Shown here in pieces: positions 6,540 to 14,400 of a DNA stretch of 26,125 nt. The notes beneath the pieces are model-generated. The model saw only the letters and a list, made by a program, of their open reading frames with translations, was not told where the DNA came from and did not search any database. The DNA is from RGUW01 sp049421025 (GTDB lineage Bacteria; Cyanobacteriota; Cyanobacteriia; PCC-6307; Cyanobiaceae). The stretch covers positions 1 through 26,125 of the forward strand of contig JBMSMG010000019.1 in assembly GCA_049421025.1 (NCBI GenBank), written 5' to 3'. Within the stretch, counting starts at the first letter, position 1, and every line of letters starts with the position of its first letter. A program made the position numbers and the translations under genes.

Positions 6540-6600
6540 GTCACGTCATTTCGAAGTGTTACGCCAATTGTAACGCAATATTGCGGTTCAAGCCGGCTGT
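6540..6600 (-). promoter_or_regulatory. hli promoter region with HLR1-like half-site and palindromes
   Basis: This short AT-rich region upstream of hli contains, on the minus strand, GTTACAAT (complement of 6567-6574). It matches one half of the HLR1 element that RpaB binds at high-light genes; a degenerate second copy, GTAACACT, follows after four bases. GTTAC (6558-6562) and GTAAC (6570-6574) form an inverted repeat, and CGCAATATTGCG (6574-6585) is a perfect palindrome. RpaB control is inferred from the motif only; no convincing -35/-10 pair at 16-18 bp spacing was found. Confidence 0.45.
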
Positions 6601-6603
6601 CGA

Positions 6604-7248
6604 TCAGCGCAGGCGCCTGAGGCAGAGCTCTTCAAAAGCCGGTTTCAGCAGATAGGGGTACTCGCCCACCCACAGCTTGATCTGCGGCAGCCAGGCATCG
6701 CTGATGGCGCCAACCCTTGAAAAGTCGTTGCGCTCGCTCAGCACCAGTGCCCGCACCACCATGCCGCGGCGGATCAGCTGGTGTTTCTTCTCCATGGGGA
6801 AGCGGATCCGCCCCAGGTAGCCGTCCTCGTCTTCGAGCTCAAGACTCAGCCAGGTACGGGTGTTCTCGACCAGCTCGAGGCGCCCCGACTTGTCGGCCTG
6901 CTCACGTCGCTCTTCGACCACCTCGCGCTGCTCGAGATCGGCGACCTGACCTTCAAAAATTGCCGCTGCCGGGTAGCGCCTCAGCGTGGCGTTGCGCTGA
7001 CCTGCTTCAAGGATCGGCCCCCACAGCAGATACAGCAGAAACACAAAACCCACCACCAGCCACACAGGACCCCAGCGACTCGAAAACTGGCTCTGGCTGA
7101 TCAGCAGCGAAATCACCCCGCCGATGACCGCAATCAGCACCCGCTGCAGGATCTTGCGGGGGTTGCCGCTGCAGGCGTTGAACTGCGGCCCAGTGGCAAC
7201 CGCCGGGATCAGACGCGTCAGTTCGCCGGGGCGCAGCGGAATCAGCAT
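6604..7248 (-). CDS. Slr0575-type cyanobacterial membrane protein (214 aa)
   Basis: The protein begins MLIPLRPGELTRLIPAVATG, a signature I associate with the Slr0575-like family conserved across cyanobacteria and sometimes mislabelled as a phosphate transporter permease. One or two membrane spans lie at about residues 35-75, followed by a large soluble region with RRYPAAAIFEGQV, LELEDEDGYLG and a C-terminal WVGEYPYLLKPAFEEL segment. No catalytic motif is visible and the function is unknown. ATG at 7248 is preferred to a GTG at 7278 because the family starts at MLIPL. It follows dapB on the same strand after 71 bp. Confidence 0.8.
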   Translation of the reverse strand: MLIPLRPGELTRLIPAVATGPQFNACSGNPRKILQRVLIAVIGGVISLLISQSQFSSRWGPVWLVVGFVFLLYLLWGPILEAGQRNATLRRYPAAAIFEGQVADLEQREVVEERREQADKSGRLELVENTRTWLSLELEDEDGYLGRIRFPMEKKHQLIRRGMVVRALVLSERNDFSRVGAISDAWLPQIKLWVGEYPYLLKPAFEELCLRRLR

Positions 7249-7319
7249 CAGCGGGCTTGGGCCTTGAACCTGCCGCACATGGTGCCGTCTCGCTGGAGCT
7301 TTGTCCCTCGGCCCATGCC

Positions 7320-8180
7320 TTAGAGCAGCCGCTCGAGGCCGTAGACCAGCCCGCCCAGCTGCCGCACCTTGCGGATGGCGAGCAGCACCCCTGGCATGTA
7401 GGCGCTCCGATCGATCGTGTCGTGGCGCAGGGTGTAGGTCTCGCCCGGAGCGCCAAACATCACTTCTTGGTGGGCCACCAGCCCAGGCAGCCTCAGCGAA
7501 TGCAGCCGCAGTCCGCTGTCGCGCTGCCCGCCGCGGCAGCCCGGCAGGCTTTCGTGCTCATCAACTTGGGGCGGGTTGAAAGCTTTGCCGAGCTCTTCCA
7601 TCAGCTCGGCGGTTTTGATGCAGGTACCGCTGGGCGCATCGGCCTTGCGGTTGTGGTGCAACTCGGTGAGCTCGGCGTAGTCGTAGAAGCGCGCTGCTGC
7701 TGCGGCTGCCTGCTGCAACAGCACCATGCCCACCGAAAAGTTGGGGATCACGGCGCCCCCCATCGAGGCCTTCTCGGCAAAAATCGCCAGCTCAGTGAGC
7801 TGCTCGGGGCTCAGGCCGGTGGTGCCGATCACCGGATGCACGCCGTAGGCGATGGCGCCGCGGGTGTGCTCATAGACCACCGTTGGGTGGGTGAAATCGA
7901 CCAGCACGGCGCCGCCGCCCGGGCCACTGTTGCGGGCGTTCTGGCTGGCCAGGCACAGCGCGCCTTCGAAGTCGGCGGTGAGCGCCACCTCGAGTTCGCC
8001 CAGGCCCAGCTCAAGGCCCACATCGGCGCCCTCTTTGCCAGTGGTGGTGTCGATGGCGCCCACCAGTTCGCAGTCAGGGGCGGCGGTAACAGCCTTGATC
8101 ACCTCGGCACCCATGCGCCCCAGGGCGCCCGCCACCACAACGGGCACCGGTTTGGCAGCAGCGTCGGCCGTCTGGCCCAT
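7320..8180 (-). CDS. dapB: 4-hydroxy-tetrahydrodipicolinate reductase
   Basis: DapB reduces 4-hydroxy-tetrahydrodipicolinate with NAD(P)H in the diaminopimelate/lysine pathway, feeding peptidoglycan and protein synthesis. The nucleotide-binding GALGRMG is at residues 18-24. VIGTTGLSPEQ and the IPNFSVGM segment follow, and the active-site signature HHNRKADAPSGT lies at about 175-186 with the catalytic His and Lys. The length of 286 aa is slightly above the usual 265-280 because of a short N-terminal tail and a small loop near ASQNARNSGPGGG. ATG at 8180 is used; a frame from 8249 would lengthen the protein with unrelated residues. It is divergent from chlH. Confidence 0.96.
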   Translation of the reverse strand: MGQTADAAAKPVPVVVAGALGRMGAEVIKAVTAAPDCELVGAIDTTTGKEGADVGLELGLGELEVALTADFEGALCLASQNARNSGPGGGAVLVDFTHPTVVYEHTRGAIAYGVHPVIGTTGLSPEQLTELAIFAEKASMGGAVIPNFSVGMVLLQQAAAAAARFYDYAELTELHHNRKADAPSGTCIKTAELMEELGKAFNPPQVDEHESLPGCRGGQRDSGLRLHSLRLPGLVAHQEVMFGAPGETYTLRHDTIDRSAYMPGVLLAIRKVRQLGGLVYGLERLL

Positions 8181-8295
8181 GGAGGTCGTTGTGAGTGAGC
8201 TTGAGCCTATGGGGCCAGCTGTAACGGCTTGAGCAGTGGCCCGCGCCAAAGGCCTTGCACTTCGTAGGCTGCTTCACATTGCTCAATCTGGCCGC
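8181..8295. promoter_or_regulatory. divergent dapB/chlH intergenic region (115 bp)
   Basis: Both genes must be driven from this region. No consensus -35/-10 pair stands out on either strand. It contains TTGAGCA at 8229-8235 and the complementary TGCTCAA at 8280-8286, just before the chlH ATG, but these heptamers are also frequent within genes here. The 13-mer CATTGCTCAATCT (8276-8288) also occurs in the tpiA leader. Confidence 0.35.
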
Positions 8296-11200
8296 ATGTT
8301 CACGCAGGTCCGCTCCGCCAACCGTCGGGTCAGCCCTGCCGAAGGTCACCCCGGCGCCGTCATGAAGGCGGTGTACGTGGTGCTCGAGCCCCAGTACCAG
8401 AACGCCCTGACCCAGGCAGCCACCAGCCTTAATGACCAGAACGGCCCGCTAGCCATCGATCTGAGCGGCTACCTGATTGAAGAGCTGCGCGACCCAGACA
8501 ACTACGCCGACTTCTGCGCCGATGTGGCAGCGGCTGATGTCTTTATCGCTTCGCTGATCTTCATTGAAGACTTGGCCCAGAAGGTGGTGGAGGCTGTTGC
8601 GCCCCACCGCGAGCGGCTCAAGGCGGCGGTGGTGTTTCCCTCGATGCCCGAGGTGATGCGCCTCAACAAGCTGGGCACCTTCTCGATGGCCCAGCTCGGC
8701 CAGAGCAAATCGGCCATCGCCAGCTTCATGAAAAAGCGCAAGGAAGCAGGCGGCGCCGGCTTCCAGGACGCCATGTTGAAGCTCTTGAACACCCTGCCGA
8801 CGGTGCTCAAGTACCTGCCCGTTGAAAAGGCGCAGGATGCCCGCTCGTTCATGCTCAGCTTCCAGTACTGGCTGGGCGGCACGCCGGACAACCTCAGGAA
8901 CTTCCTGTTGATGTTGGCCGACAAGTACGTCTTCCCCAAGAGCTCACAAGAGCGGCCCGAGCTTGAGGTGGCCGAGCCGGTGGTGTTCCCTGATCTGGGC
9001 ATCTGGCACCCTCTGGCGCCCTCGATGTTCGAGGACCTCAAGGAGTACCTCAACTGGACCTCAAGCCGCAGCGACCTGAGCGACAAAGCCCGCAAGGGCC
9101 CGGTGATCGGCCTGGTGCTGCAGCGCAGCCACATCGTCACCGGCGACGACGCGCACTACGTGGCGGTGATCCAGGAGCTGGAGTACCGCGGCGCGACCGT
9201 GATTCCGGTGTTCTGCGGCGGCCTTGACTTCACCAAGCCGGTCAATGCCTTCTTCTATGACCCGCTGAACCCCGATCAGCCGCTGGTCGATGGCGTGGTG
9301 TCGCTGACTGGCTTTGCCCTGGTGGGCGGCCCGGCGCGCCAGGACCACCCCAAGGCGATCGAGGTGCTGAAAAAGCTCAACCGCCCCTACATGGTGGCGC
9401 TGCCGCTGGTGTTCCAGACCACCCAGGAGTGGGAAGAGAGCGATCTGGGTCTGCACCCGGTGCAGGTGGCGCTGCAGATCGCCATTCCTGAGCTCGACGG
9501 CGCGATCGAGCCGATCGTGCTGAGCGGCCGCGACGATGCAACCGGCAAGGCCCACACCCTGCAGGACCGGGTCGATGCCATCGCCGAGCGCTCCATTCGC
9601 TGGGCGTCCCTGCGGATCAAGCCTCGCAGCGATAAAAAGCTCGCCATCACGGTGTTTAGCTTCCCCCCCGACAAGGGCAACGTCGGCACTGCCGCCTACC
9701 TCGACGTCTTTGGCTCGATCCACCGGGTCATGGAGGAGATGCGCGCCAAGGGCTACGACGTCAGTGGCCTGCCCAAGACCAGCAAAGAGCTGATGGACGC
9801 GGTCCTCAAGGACCCAGAAGCGATGGAGGGTGCCCCCGAGCTGGCGATTGCCCACCGCATGAGCGTCGAGGAATACGAGCGCCTGACGCCCTATTCCGAG
9901 CGACTCGAGGAGAACTGGGGCAAGCCCCCCGGCAACCTGAATTCCGACGGCACCAACCTGCTGATCTACGGCCGCCACTTCGGCAACGTGTTTGTCGGCG
10001 TGCAACCCACCTTCGGCTACGAAGGTGACCCGATGCGGCTGCTGTACTCACGCAGCGCCAGCCCCCACCATGGTTTTGCCGCTTACTACACCTATCTAGA
10101 GAAGGTGTGGGGCGCCGATGCGGTGCTGCACTTCGGTACCCACGGCTCGCTCGAGTTCATGCCCGGCAAGCAGATGGGCATGAGCGAAACCTGCTACCCC
10201 GATTCGCTGATCGGCGCGCTGCCGAACCTTTACTACTACGCCGCCAACAACCCTTCAGAAGCGACGATCGCGAAGCGTCGGGGCTATGCAGAGACCATTA
10301 GCTACCTGACTCCGCCAGCAGAAAACGCCGGCCTCTACAAGGGCCTCAAGGAGCTGGGCGAGCTGGTGGGCAGCTACCAGCAGCTGCGCGAAAGCTCCCG
10401 CGGGGTGCAGATCGTCAACGCCATTGTCGAGACCTCGCGCCAGTGCAACCTCGACAAAGATGTCGAGCTGCCCGAGGTCGATGCCTCTGAGCTTGATCTC
10501 GATGGGCGCGATGGTGTCGTGGGCGCGGTCTACCGCCAGCTCATGGAGATCGAAAGCCGGCTTTTGCCCTGCGGTCTGCACACCATCGGCAAGCCCCCCA
10601 CCGCCGAAGAAGCGATCGCCACCCTGGTGAACATCGCCGCCCTCGAGCGCGATGACGACGGGCTGCGTTCGCTGCCCGGCTTGCTGGCCGAAAGCATGGG
10701 CCGCACCATCGCAGACGTCTACAAGGGCAACGACGAGGGTGTGCTCGCCGATGTGGAGCTCAACCGCGTCATTACCGAGACATCGCGTGCTGCGGTTGGC
10801 GCCATGGTCAAGGCGGTCACAGGCAGCGATGGCCGCGTCACGCTGCGGCGCAACTTTGCCTGGTTCTTCAGCCTGCTTGAGCAGTTCGGCTTCAAGCTCC
10901 CCAGCCCCTGGTTGGCGGCCTGCCGCAGCGCCGGATTCGGCGATGTCGATCAGGCCGAGCTCGACAAGCTGTTCGGCTACCTGCAGTTCTGCCTTGAGCA
11001 GGTCTGTGCCGATCTGGAGATGGAAAGCCTGCTCAAGGCCCTCGATGGCGAGTACGTGCTGCCCGGCCCCGGTGGTGACCCGATCCGCAACCCCGGCGTT
11101 TTGCCCAGCGGCAAGAACCTGCACGCCCTTGACCCTCAGGCGATCCCCACCAAGGCCGCCGTTGCCGCCGCCAAGGTGGTCGTCGATCGCCTGATCGAGC

Positions 11201-12300
11201 GCCAGAAGATCGAGCAGGGCGCCTGGCCCGAGACCATCGCCTGCGTGCTCTGGGGCACCGACAACATCAAGACCTACGGAGAGTCGCTGGCCCAGATCCT
11301 CTGGTTCATCGGTGTGCGGCCGATGCCCGACTCGCTGGGCCGGGTCAACAAGCTCGAGCTGATTCCTCTTGAAGAGCTGGGCCGCCCCCGCATTGACGTG
11401 GTGGTGAACTGCAGCGGCGTGTTCCGCGATCTGTTTATCAATCAGATGGCGCTGATCGATCAGGGCGTCAAGATGGCGGCCGAGGCCGATGAGCCTCTGG
11501 AGATGAATTTTGTGCGCAAGCACAGCCTCGAGCAGGCCGAAAAAGACGGCATCTCGGTGCGCGACGCTGCCACCCGCGTGTTCTCCAACGCCAGCGGCAG
11601 CTACAGCTCCAACGTCAACCTGGCGGTGGAGAACAGCACCTGGGAAGAGGAGAACGAGCTGCAGGAGATGTACCTCTCGCGTAAGACCTTTGCGTTCAAC
11701 GCCGACAACCCCGGCGAGATGAACCAGAACCGTGAGGTGTTCGAGTCGGTGATGAAGACCGCCGATGTCACCTTCCAGAACCTCGATTCAGCCGAGATCT
11801 CGCTCACCGATGTGAGCCACTACTTCGACAGCGATCCGACCAAGCTGATCGCCTCGTTGCGTGATGACGGCAAGGCACCCTCGAGCTACATCGCCGACAC
11901 CACCACCGCCAACGCCCAGGTGCGCTCACTGAGCGAGACGATTCGCCTCGATTCACGCACCAAGCTGCTCAACCCCAAGTGGTACGAGGGCATGCTCAAC
12001 AGTGGCTACGAAGGGGTGCGCGAGGTGGCCAAGCGGCTCAACTTCACCCTCGGCTGGAGTGCCACCAGCGGCGCCGTTGACAACTTCGTCTACGAAGAAG
12101 CCAACGACACCTTCATCAACGACCCTGAGATGCGCAAGCGTCTGATGGAGCTCAATCCCCACAGCTTCAGGCGCATCGTCGGCACCCTGCTCGAGGTCAA
12201 CGGCCGCGGCTACTGGGAGACCTCTGACGAGAACATCGCCCAACTGCAAGAGCTCTACCAGGAGATCGAAGACAAGATCGAGGGTGTCAGCGAGGGCTGA
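8296..12300 (+). CDS. chlH: magnesium chelatase subunit H
   Basis: ChlH (1334 aa) is the large porphyrin-binding subunit of the ATP-dependent Mg-chelatase. With ChlI and ChlD it inserts Mg2+ into protoporphyrin IX, the first committed step to chlorophyll. The start MFTQVRSANRRV is the conserved cyanobacterial N-terminus, followed by the DUF3479 region (about 25-190) with VYVVLEPQYQNAL. The large CobN/Mg-chelatase domain follows, including HFGTHGSLEFMPGKQ at 612-626, which contains the conserved acidic residue of the active-site pocket, and a late QNREVFESVMKTADVTFQN region. Length is as expected for aerobic ChlH. An upstream extension to 8236 is open but not conserved. ChlI and ChlD are not in the window. 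It converges with folP, 13 bp away. Confidence 0.98.
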   Translation: MFTQVRSANRRVSPAEGHPGAVMKAVYVVLEPQYQNALTQAATSLNDQNGPLAIDLSGYLIEELRDPDNYADFCADVAAADVFIASLIFIEDLAQKVVEAVAPHRERLKAAVVFPSMPEVMRLNKLGTFSMAQLGQSKSAIASFMKKRKEAGGAGFQDAMLKLLNTLPTVLKYLPVEKAQDARSFMLSFQYWLGGTPDNLRNFLLMLADKYVFPKSSQERPELEVAEPVVFPDLGIWHPLAPSMFEDLKEYLNWTSSRSDLSDKARKGPVIGLVLQRSHIVTGDDAHYVAVIQELEYRGATVIPVFCGGLDFTKPVNAFFYDPLNPDQPLVDGVVSLTGFALVGGPARQDHPKAIEVLKKLNRPYMVALPLVFQTTQEWEESDLGLHPVQVALQIAIPELDGAIEPIVLSGRDDATGKAHTLQDRVDAIAERSIRWASLRIKPRSDKKLAITVFSFPPDKGNVGTAAYLDVFGSIHRVMEEMRAKGYDVSGLPKTSKELMDAVLKDPEAMEGAPELAIAHRMSVEEYERLTPYSERLEENWGKPPGNLNSDGTNLLIYGRHFGNVFVGVQPTFGYEGDPMRLLYSRSASPHHGFAAYYTYLEKVWGADAVLHFGTHGSLEFMPGKQMGMSETCYPDSLIGALPNLYYYAANNPSEATIAKRRGYAETISYLTPPAENAGLYKGLKELGELVGSYQQLRESSRGVQIVNAIVETSRQCNLDKDVELPEVDASELDLDGRDGVVGAVYRQLMEIESRLLPCGLHTIGKPPTAEEAIATLVNIAALERDDDGLRSLPGLLAESMGRTIADVYKGNDEGVLADVELNRVITETSRAAVGAMVKAVTGSDGRVTLRRNFAWFFSLLEQFGFKLPSPWLAACRSAGFGDVDQAELDKLFGYLQFCLEQVCADLEMESLLKALDGEYVLPGPGGDPIRNPGVLPSGKNLHALDPQAIPTKAAVAAAKVVVDRLIERQKIEQGAWPETIACVLWGTDNIKTYGESLAQILWFIGVRPMPDSLGRVNKLELIPLEELGRPRIDVVVNCSGVFRDLFINQMALIDQGVKMAAEADEPLEMNFVRKHSLEQAEKDGISVRDAATRVFSNASGSYSSNVNLAVENSTWEEENELQEMYLSRKTFAFNADNPGEMNQNREVFESVMKTADVTFQNLDSAEISLTDVSHYFDSDPTKLIASLRDDGKAPSSYIADTTTANAQVRSLSETIRLDSRTKLLNPKWYEGMLNSGYEGVREVAKRLNFTLGWSATSGAVDNFVYEEANDTFINDPEMRKRLMELNPHSFRRIVGTLLEVNGRGYWETSDENIAQLQELYQEIEDKIEGVSEG

Positions 12301-12313
12301 GGAGTCTCAGCTC

Positions 12314-13321
12314 TCAGTCATTGAGCGCTAAGGCTGCTGCCATGCGCACGGTCTGGGCGATGGGGCCGACATCGTGCACGCGCAGTACCTGCGCGCCTGC
12401 AGAGGTGGCAAGTGCGCACACCGCTGCAGTACCCCACAGCCGCGCGCGGGGACGGGGTTCATCGAGGACCGCTCCGATGAAGCGCTTGCGCGAGGGGCCT
12501 ACCAGCAGGGGATAGGTCGCGGAATGGGGCTGGTTCCGGCGCGGCTGCTGTGCGCATCGTGGGTCTGCGCCGCCCTGCTGCAGGTGACCATGGTCATGAC
12601 CATGGTCATTTGTGGAAGCAGTTGGATCGACCATGGCATCGTCGCCCCAGGTGATGCTGCCGCTGCCGCTAGCGGGTTCGATCAGCTCCTGTAGGCGCCG
12701 CAGCAGCTCCAGGTTTTGATCGGTGGTCTTGGCGAAGCCCAGGCCCACGTCCCAGATGATCTGCTCGGGACGCACGCCAGCGCTGAGGGCGCTTGAGGTG
12801 GCGGCTTGCAGGTCGGCGCGTACTTCGGCCACCACATCGCCATAGACCGCCAGTCTGTCCATGGTCTGGCTGGTGCCGCGGCTGTGCATCAGCACGTAGG
12901 GACAGCCGCTACGGGCGATCAGGGGCAGCATCGCCGGATCACGCAGTGTGCCGCCCGGGGCTTCAGCGGTTTGATTGGCGCCGCGCACATCGTTGATCCA
13001 GTCGGCGCCTTCAGCCAGGGCTGCTTCAGCGACTGCAGCATGAAAGGTGTCGATCGAGAGCAGCATCGCCGGATGCTCTCGGCGCAGCTCTTGCAAGCCC
13101 CGTAGGGCAGGCAGCAGGCGACTCAGCTCCTCGGCTGGACCCACCTCGCTGGCTCCAGGCCGTGTGCTTTGGGCGCCCAGATCGAGCACAGCAGCGCCCT
13201 GGGCGAGCATGCGCCGCCCTTGCCTTAGGACCGCCTCAACGGTGCCGAGACGCCCGCCATCACTGAAGGAATCGGGGGTGAGGTTGAGCACCCCCATCAC
13301 CAGTGGGCCAGACGGGATCAC
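12314..13321 (-). CDS. folP: dihydropteroate synthase with a His-rich insertion
   Basis: FolP joins a pterin pyrophosphate to p-aminobenzoate in folate synthesis. Conserved blocks seen are MGVLNLTPDSFSDGG (from residue 9), LDLGAQSTRPGA, SIDTF, INDVRG, LMHSRG, WDVGLGFAKTTDQNLELL and GPSRKRFIG (about 275-283). Between LELLRRLQEL and YPLLVG, where relatives have only a few residues, there is an extra stretch of about 55 residues rich in His, Asp, Gln and Pro (about 215-269), with DHGHDHGH near 239-246. GTG at 13321 gives 335 aa and leaves a 25-bp gap to tpiA. A TTG at 13387 would add 22 residues but overlap tpiA by 41 bp. The start remains uncertain. Confidence 0.93.
   Translation of the reverse strand: MIPSGPLVMGVLNLTPDSFSDGGRLGTVEAVLRQGRRMLAQGAAVLDLGAQSTRPGASEVGPAEELSRLLPALRGLQELRREHPAMLLSIDTFHAAVAEAALAEGADWINDVRGANQTAEAPGGTLRDPAMLPLIARSGCPYVLMHSRGTSQTMDRLAVYGDVVAEVRADLQAATSSALSAGVRPEQIIWDVGLGFAKTTDQNLELLRRLQELIEPASGSGSITWGDDAMVDPTASTNDHGHDHGHLQQGGADPRCAQQPRRNQPHSATYPLLVGPSRKRFIGAVLDEPRPRARLWGTAAVCALATSAGAQVLRVHDVGPIAQTVRMAAALALND
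12586..12609. repeat. two tandem 12-bp palindromic units within folP
   Basis: GACCATGGTCAT occurs twice in direct succession. Each unit contains the 10-bp palindrome GACCATGGTC. On the folP strand it encodes the Asp-His-Gly-His repeats of the insertion. Duplication of one unit would account for the repeated DHGH. Confidence 0.9.
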
Positions 13322-13346
13322 GCCAGTACTGGGTTGTGGGTCTTGC

Positions 13347-14087
13347 TCAGACCGCCGCTGGAACCTGGTAGTTGGCGATGCGGGCAAAACTCACCGGATC
13401 AAGCGATGCACCACCCACCAGCACGCCGTCAATGTCGCTTTGGGCCATCAGTTCATCGATGGTGGCTGTGTTGACCGAGCCGCCGTATTGCACTGTGACG
13501 CTGGGGTCACCCACCCAGCCGCGGATCAGCCCGCAGATGCGGTTGGCCTCATCGGCGGCGCAGGTCTTGCCGGTGCCGATGGCCCAGATCGGTTCGTAAG
13601 CAACGATCAGGCGGGTTGGATCGACATCTTCGAGGCCCTGCTCGATCTGGCGGTGAATGACGCGCTCGGTCTCGCCGGCTTCGCGCTGATCAAGGCTTTC
13701 GCCCACGCACAGGATCGGAATCAGATCGTGCTTCTGGGCGGTGCGGGCGCGCAGGTTGATCTGCTCGTCGGTTTCGCTGTAGTACTTGCGCGGCTCGCTG
13801 TGGCCCACGATCGCGTGGGACACGCCGTGCTCCACCAGCATGGGCGCAGACACCATGCCGGTGTAGGCCCCCTTTTCTTCCCAGTGAACGTTCTGGGCTG
13901 CAATCGCCACGCCGGCACCTTCAAGGTGGCGGCAGAGGGTTGGAATCGCCGTGAAGGGTGGTGCCAGCACGATCTGGCGATCGCTGGGTAGATCGGCGAT
14001 CAGGGGCCTGAAGGTGGCTGCAAAGACCCGCGTCTCAGCGCAGGTCATGTGCATCTTCCAGTTGCCTGCGATCACGGCCTTGCGCAC
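13347..14087 (-). CDS. tpiA: triose-phosphate isomerase
   Basis: TpiA interconverts dihydroxyacetone phosphate and glyceraldehyde 3-phosphate in the Calvin cycle and glycolysis. The catalytic residues are all visible: N9 and K11 in GNWKM, H96 in VGHSEPR, and E165 in AYEPIWAIGTG. The C-terminal VQYGGSVN and DGVLVGGASL phosphate-binding loops are present. Length is 246 aa from GTG 14087, typical for bacteria. This GTG is chosen because VRKAVIAGNWKMHM matches the conserved N-terminus and a GGGGTGA sequence lies just before it. A TTG at 14117 would put the start inside an inverted repeat. folP follows after 25 bp. Confidence 0.97.
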   Translation of the reverse strand: MRKAVIAGNWKMHMTCAETRVFAATFRPLIADLPSDRQIVLAPPFTAIPTLCRHLEGAGVAIAAQNVHWEEKGAYTGMVSAPMLVEHGVSHAIVGHSEPRKYYSETDEQINLRARTAQKHDLIPILCVGESLDQREAGETERVIHRQIEQGLEDVDPTRLIVAYEPIWAIGTGKTCAADEANRICGLIRGWVGDPSVTVQYGGSVNTATIDELMAQSDIDGVLVGGASLDPVSFARIANYQVPAAV

Positions 14088-14099
14088 CGGTTCACCCCA

Positions 14100-14117
14100 T
14101 TGCTCAATCTTGAGCAA
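14100..14117. promoter_or_regulatory. perfect 8-bp inverted repeat in the tpiA leader
   Basis: TTGCTCAA and TTGAGCAA are exact complements separated by two bases. The dyad ends about 12 bp before the tpiA GTG, directly next to its ribosome-binding sequence. It could be an operator or a small RNA hairpin at the ribosome-binding site. A role is inferred from position only. Confidence 0.4.
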
Positions 14118-14186
14118 AACCTAAATGGCCGCCGGACCCCAGTCTCTTGCCCCAGCCTCCAGGCCCTGCCGCCTGGCCCTTGACGG

Positions 14187-14381
14187 TTAAGCACCTGGCC
14201 GGTTGGGCATCACCAGGATCTCTTGGCCATCGAGTTCGACCACATCGCCTGTGGCCAGCTGGCGGCCGCGGCGCGTCTCACTGAGGCCGTTGACCTTGAC
14301 CGCTCCTGATTGGATGCGCTGCTTGGCTTCCCCGCCGGTGGCGGCTAGCCCCTGCCATTTGAGGAATTGATCGAGTTTCAT
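14187..14381 (-). CDS. small S4-domain RNA-binding protein (64 aa)
   Basis: The protein is essentially one S4 domain: MKLDQFLKWQGLAATGGEAK, then IQSGAVKVNGLSETRRGRQL, then the GDVVELDGQEILV strand. These small stand-alone S4 proteins (YbcJ/YaaA type) bind structured RNA and are often linked to ribosome or stress functions; the exact role here is unknown. The ATG is only 19 bp from the divergent ABC exporter start. tpiA follows on the same strand after 99 bp, in which no terminator is seen. Confidence 0.9.
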   Translation of the reverse strand: MKLDQFLKWQGLAATGGEAKQRIQSGAVKVNGLSETRRGRQLATGDVVELDGQEILVMPNRPGA

Positions 14382-14400
14382 CGGGCTTTAGCTTGCCTGG

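Noticed and set aside
7257..8198. A 313-codon plus-strand frame antisense to dapB
   Set aside because: dapB has all its active-site motifs on the other strand; the antisense product matches nothing known.
8229..8286. TTGAGCA/TGCTCAA pair upstream of chlH as a specific operator
   Set aside because: The heptamers recur many times inside genes in this window, mainly through Leu and Glu codons, so the pair is not distinctive.
10255..11523. A 422-codon open frame antisense to chlH
   Set aside because: It is fully contained in chlH, whose frame carries the conserved motifs, and it has no recognisable domain.
12297..12310. CTGAG/CTCAG mini-hairpin between chlH and folP as a terminator
   Set aside because: The stem is 5 bp, overlaps the chlH stop codon, and has no T-run on either strand.
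12586..12609. The tandem 12-bp units as part of a CRISPR or transposon end
   Set aside because: Only two copies, no spacers, no neighbouring cas or transposase genes, and they lie in frame inside folP.
13322..13387. N-terminal extension of FolP from a TTG at 13387
   Set aside because: It would overlap tpiA by 41 bp and add residues that are a shifted reading of the tpiA end; GTG at 13321 avoids both. Not fully excluded.
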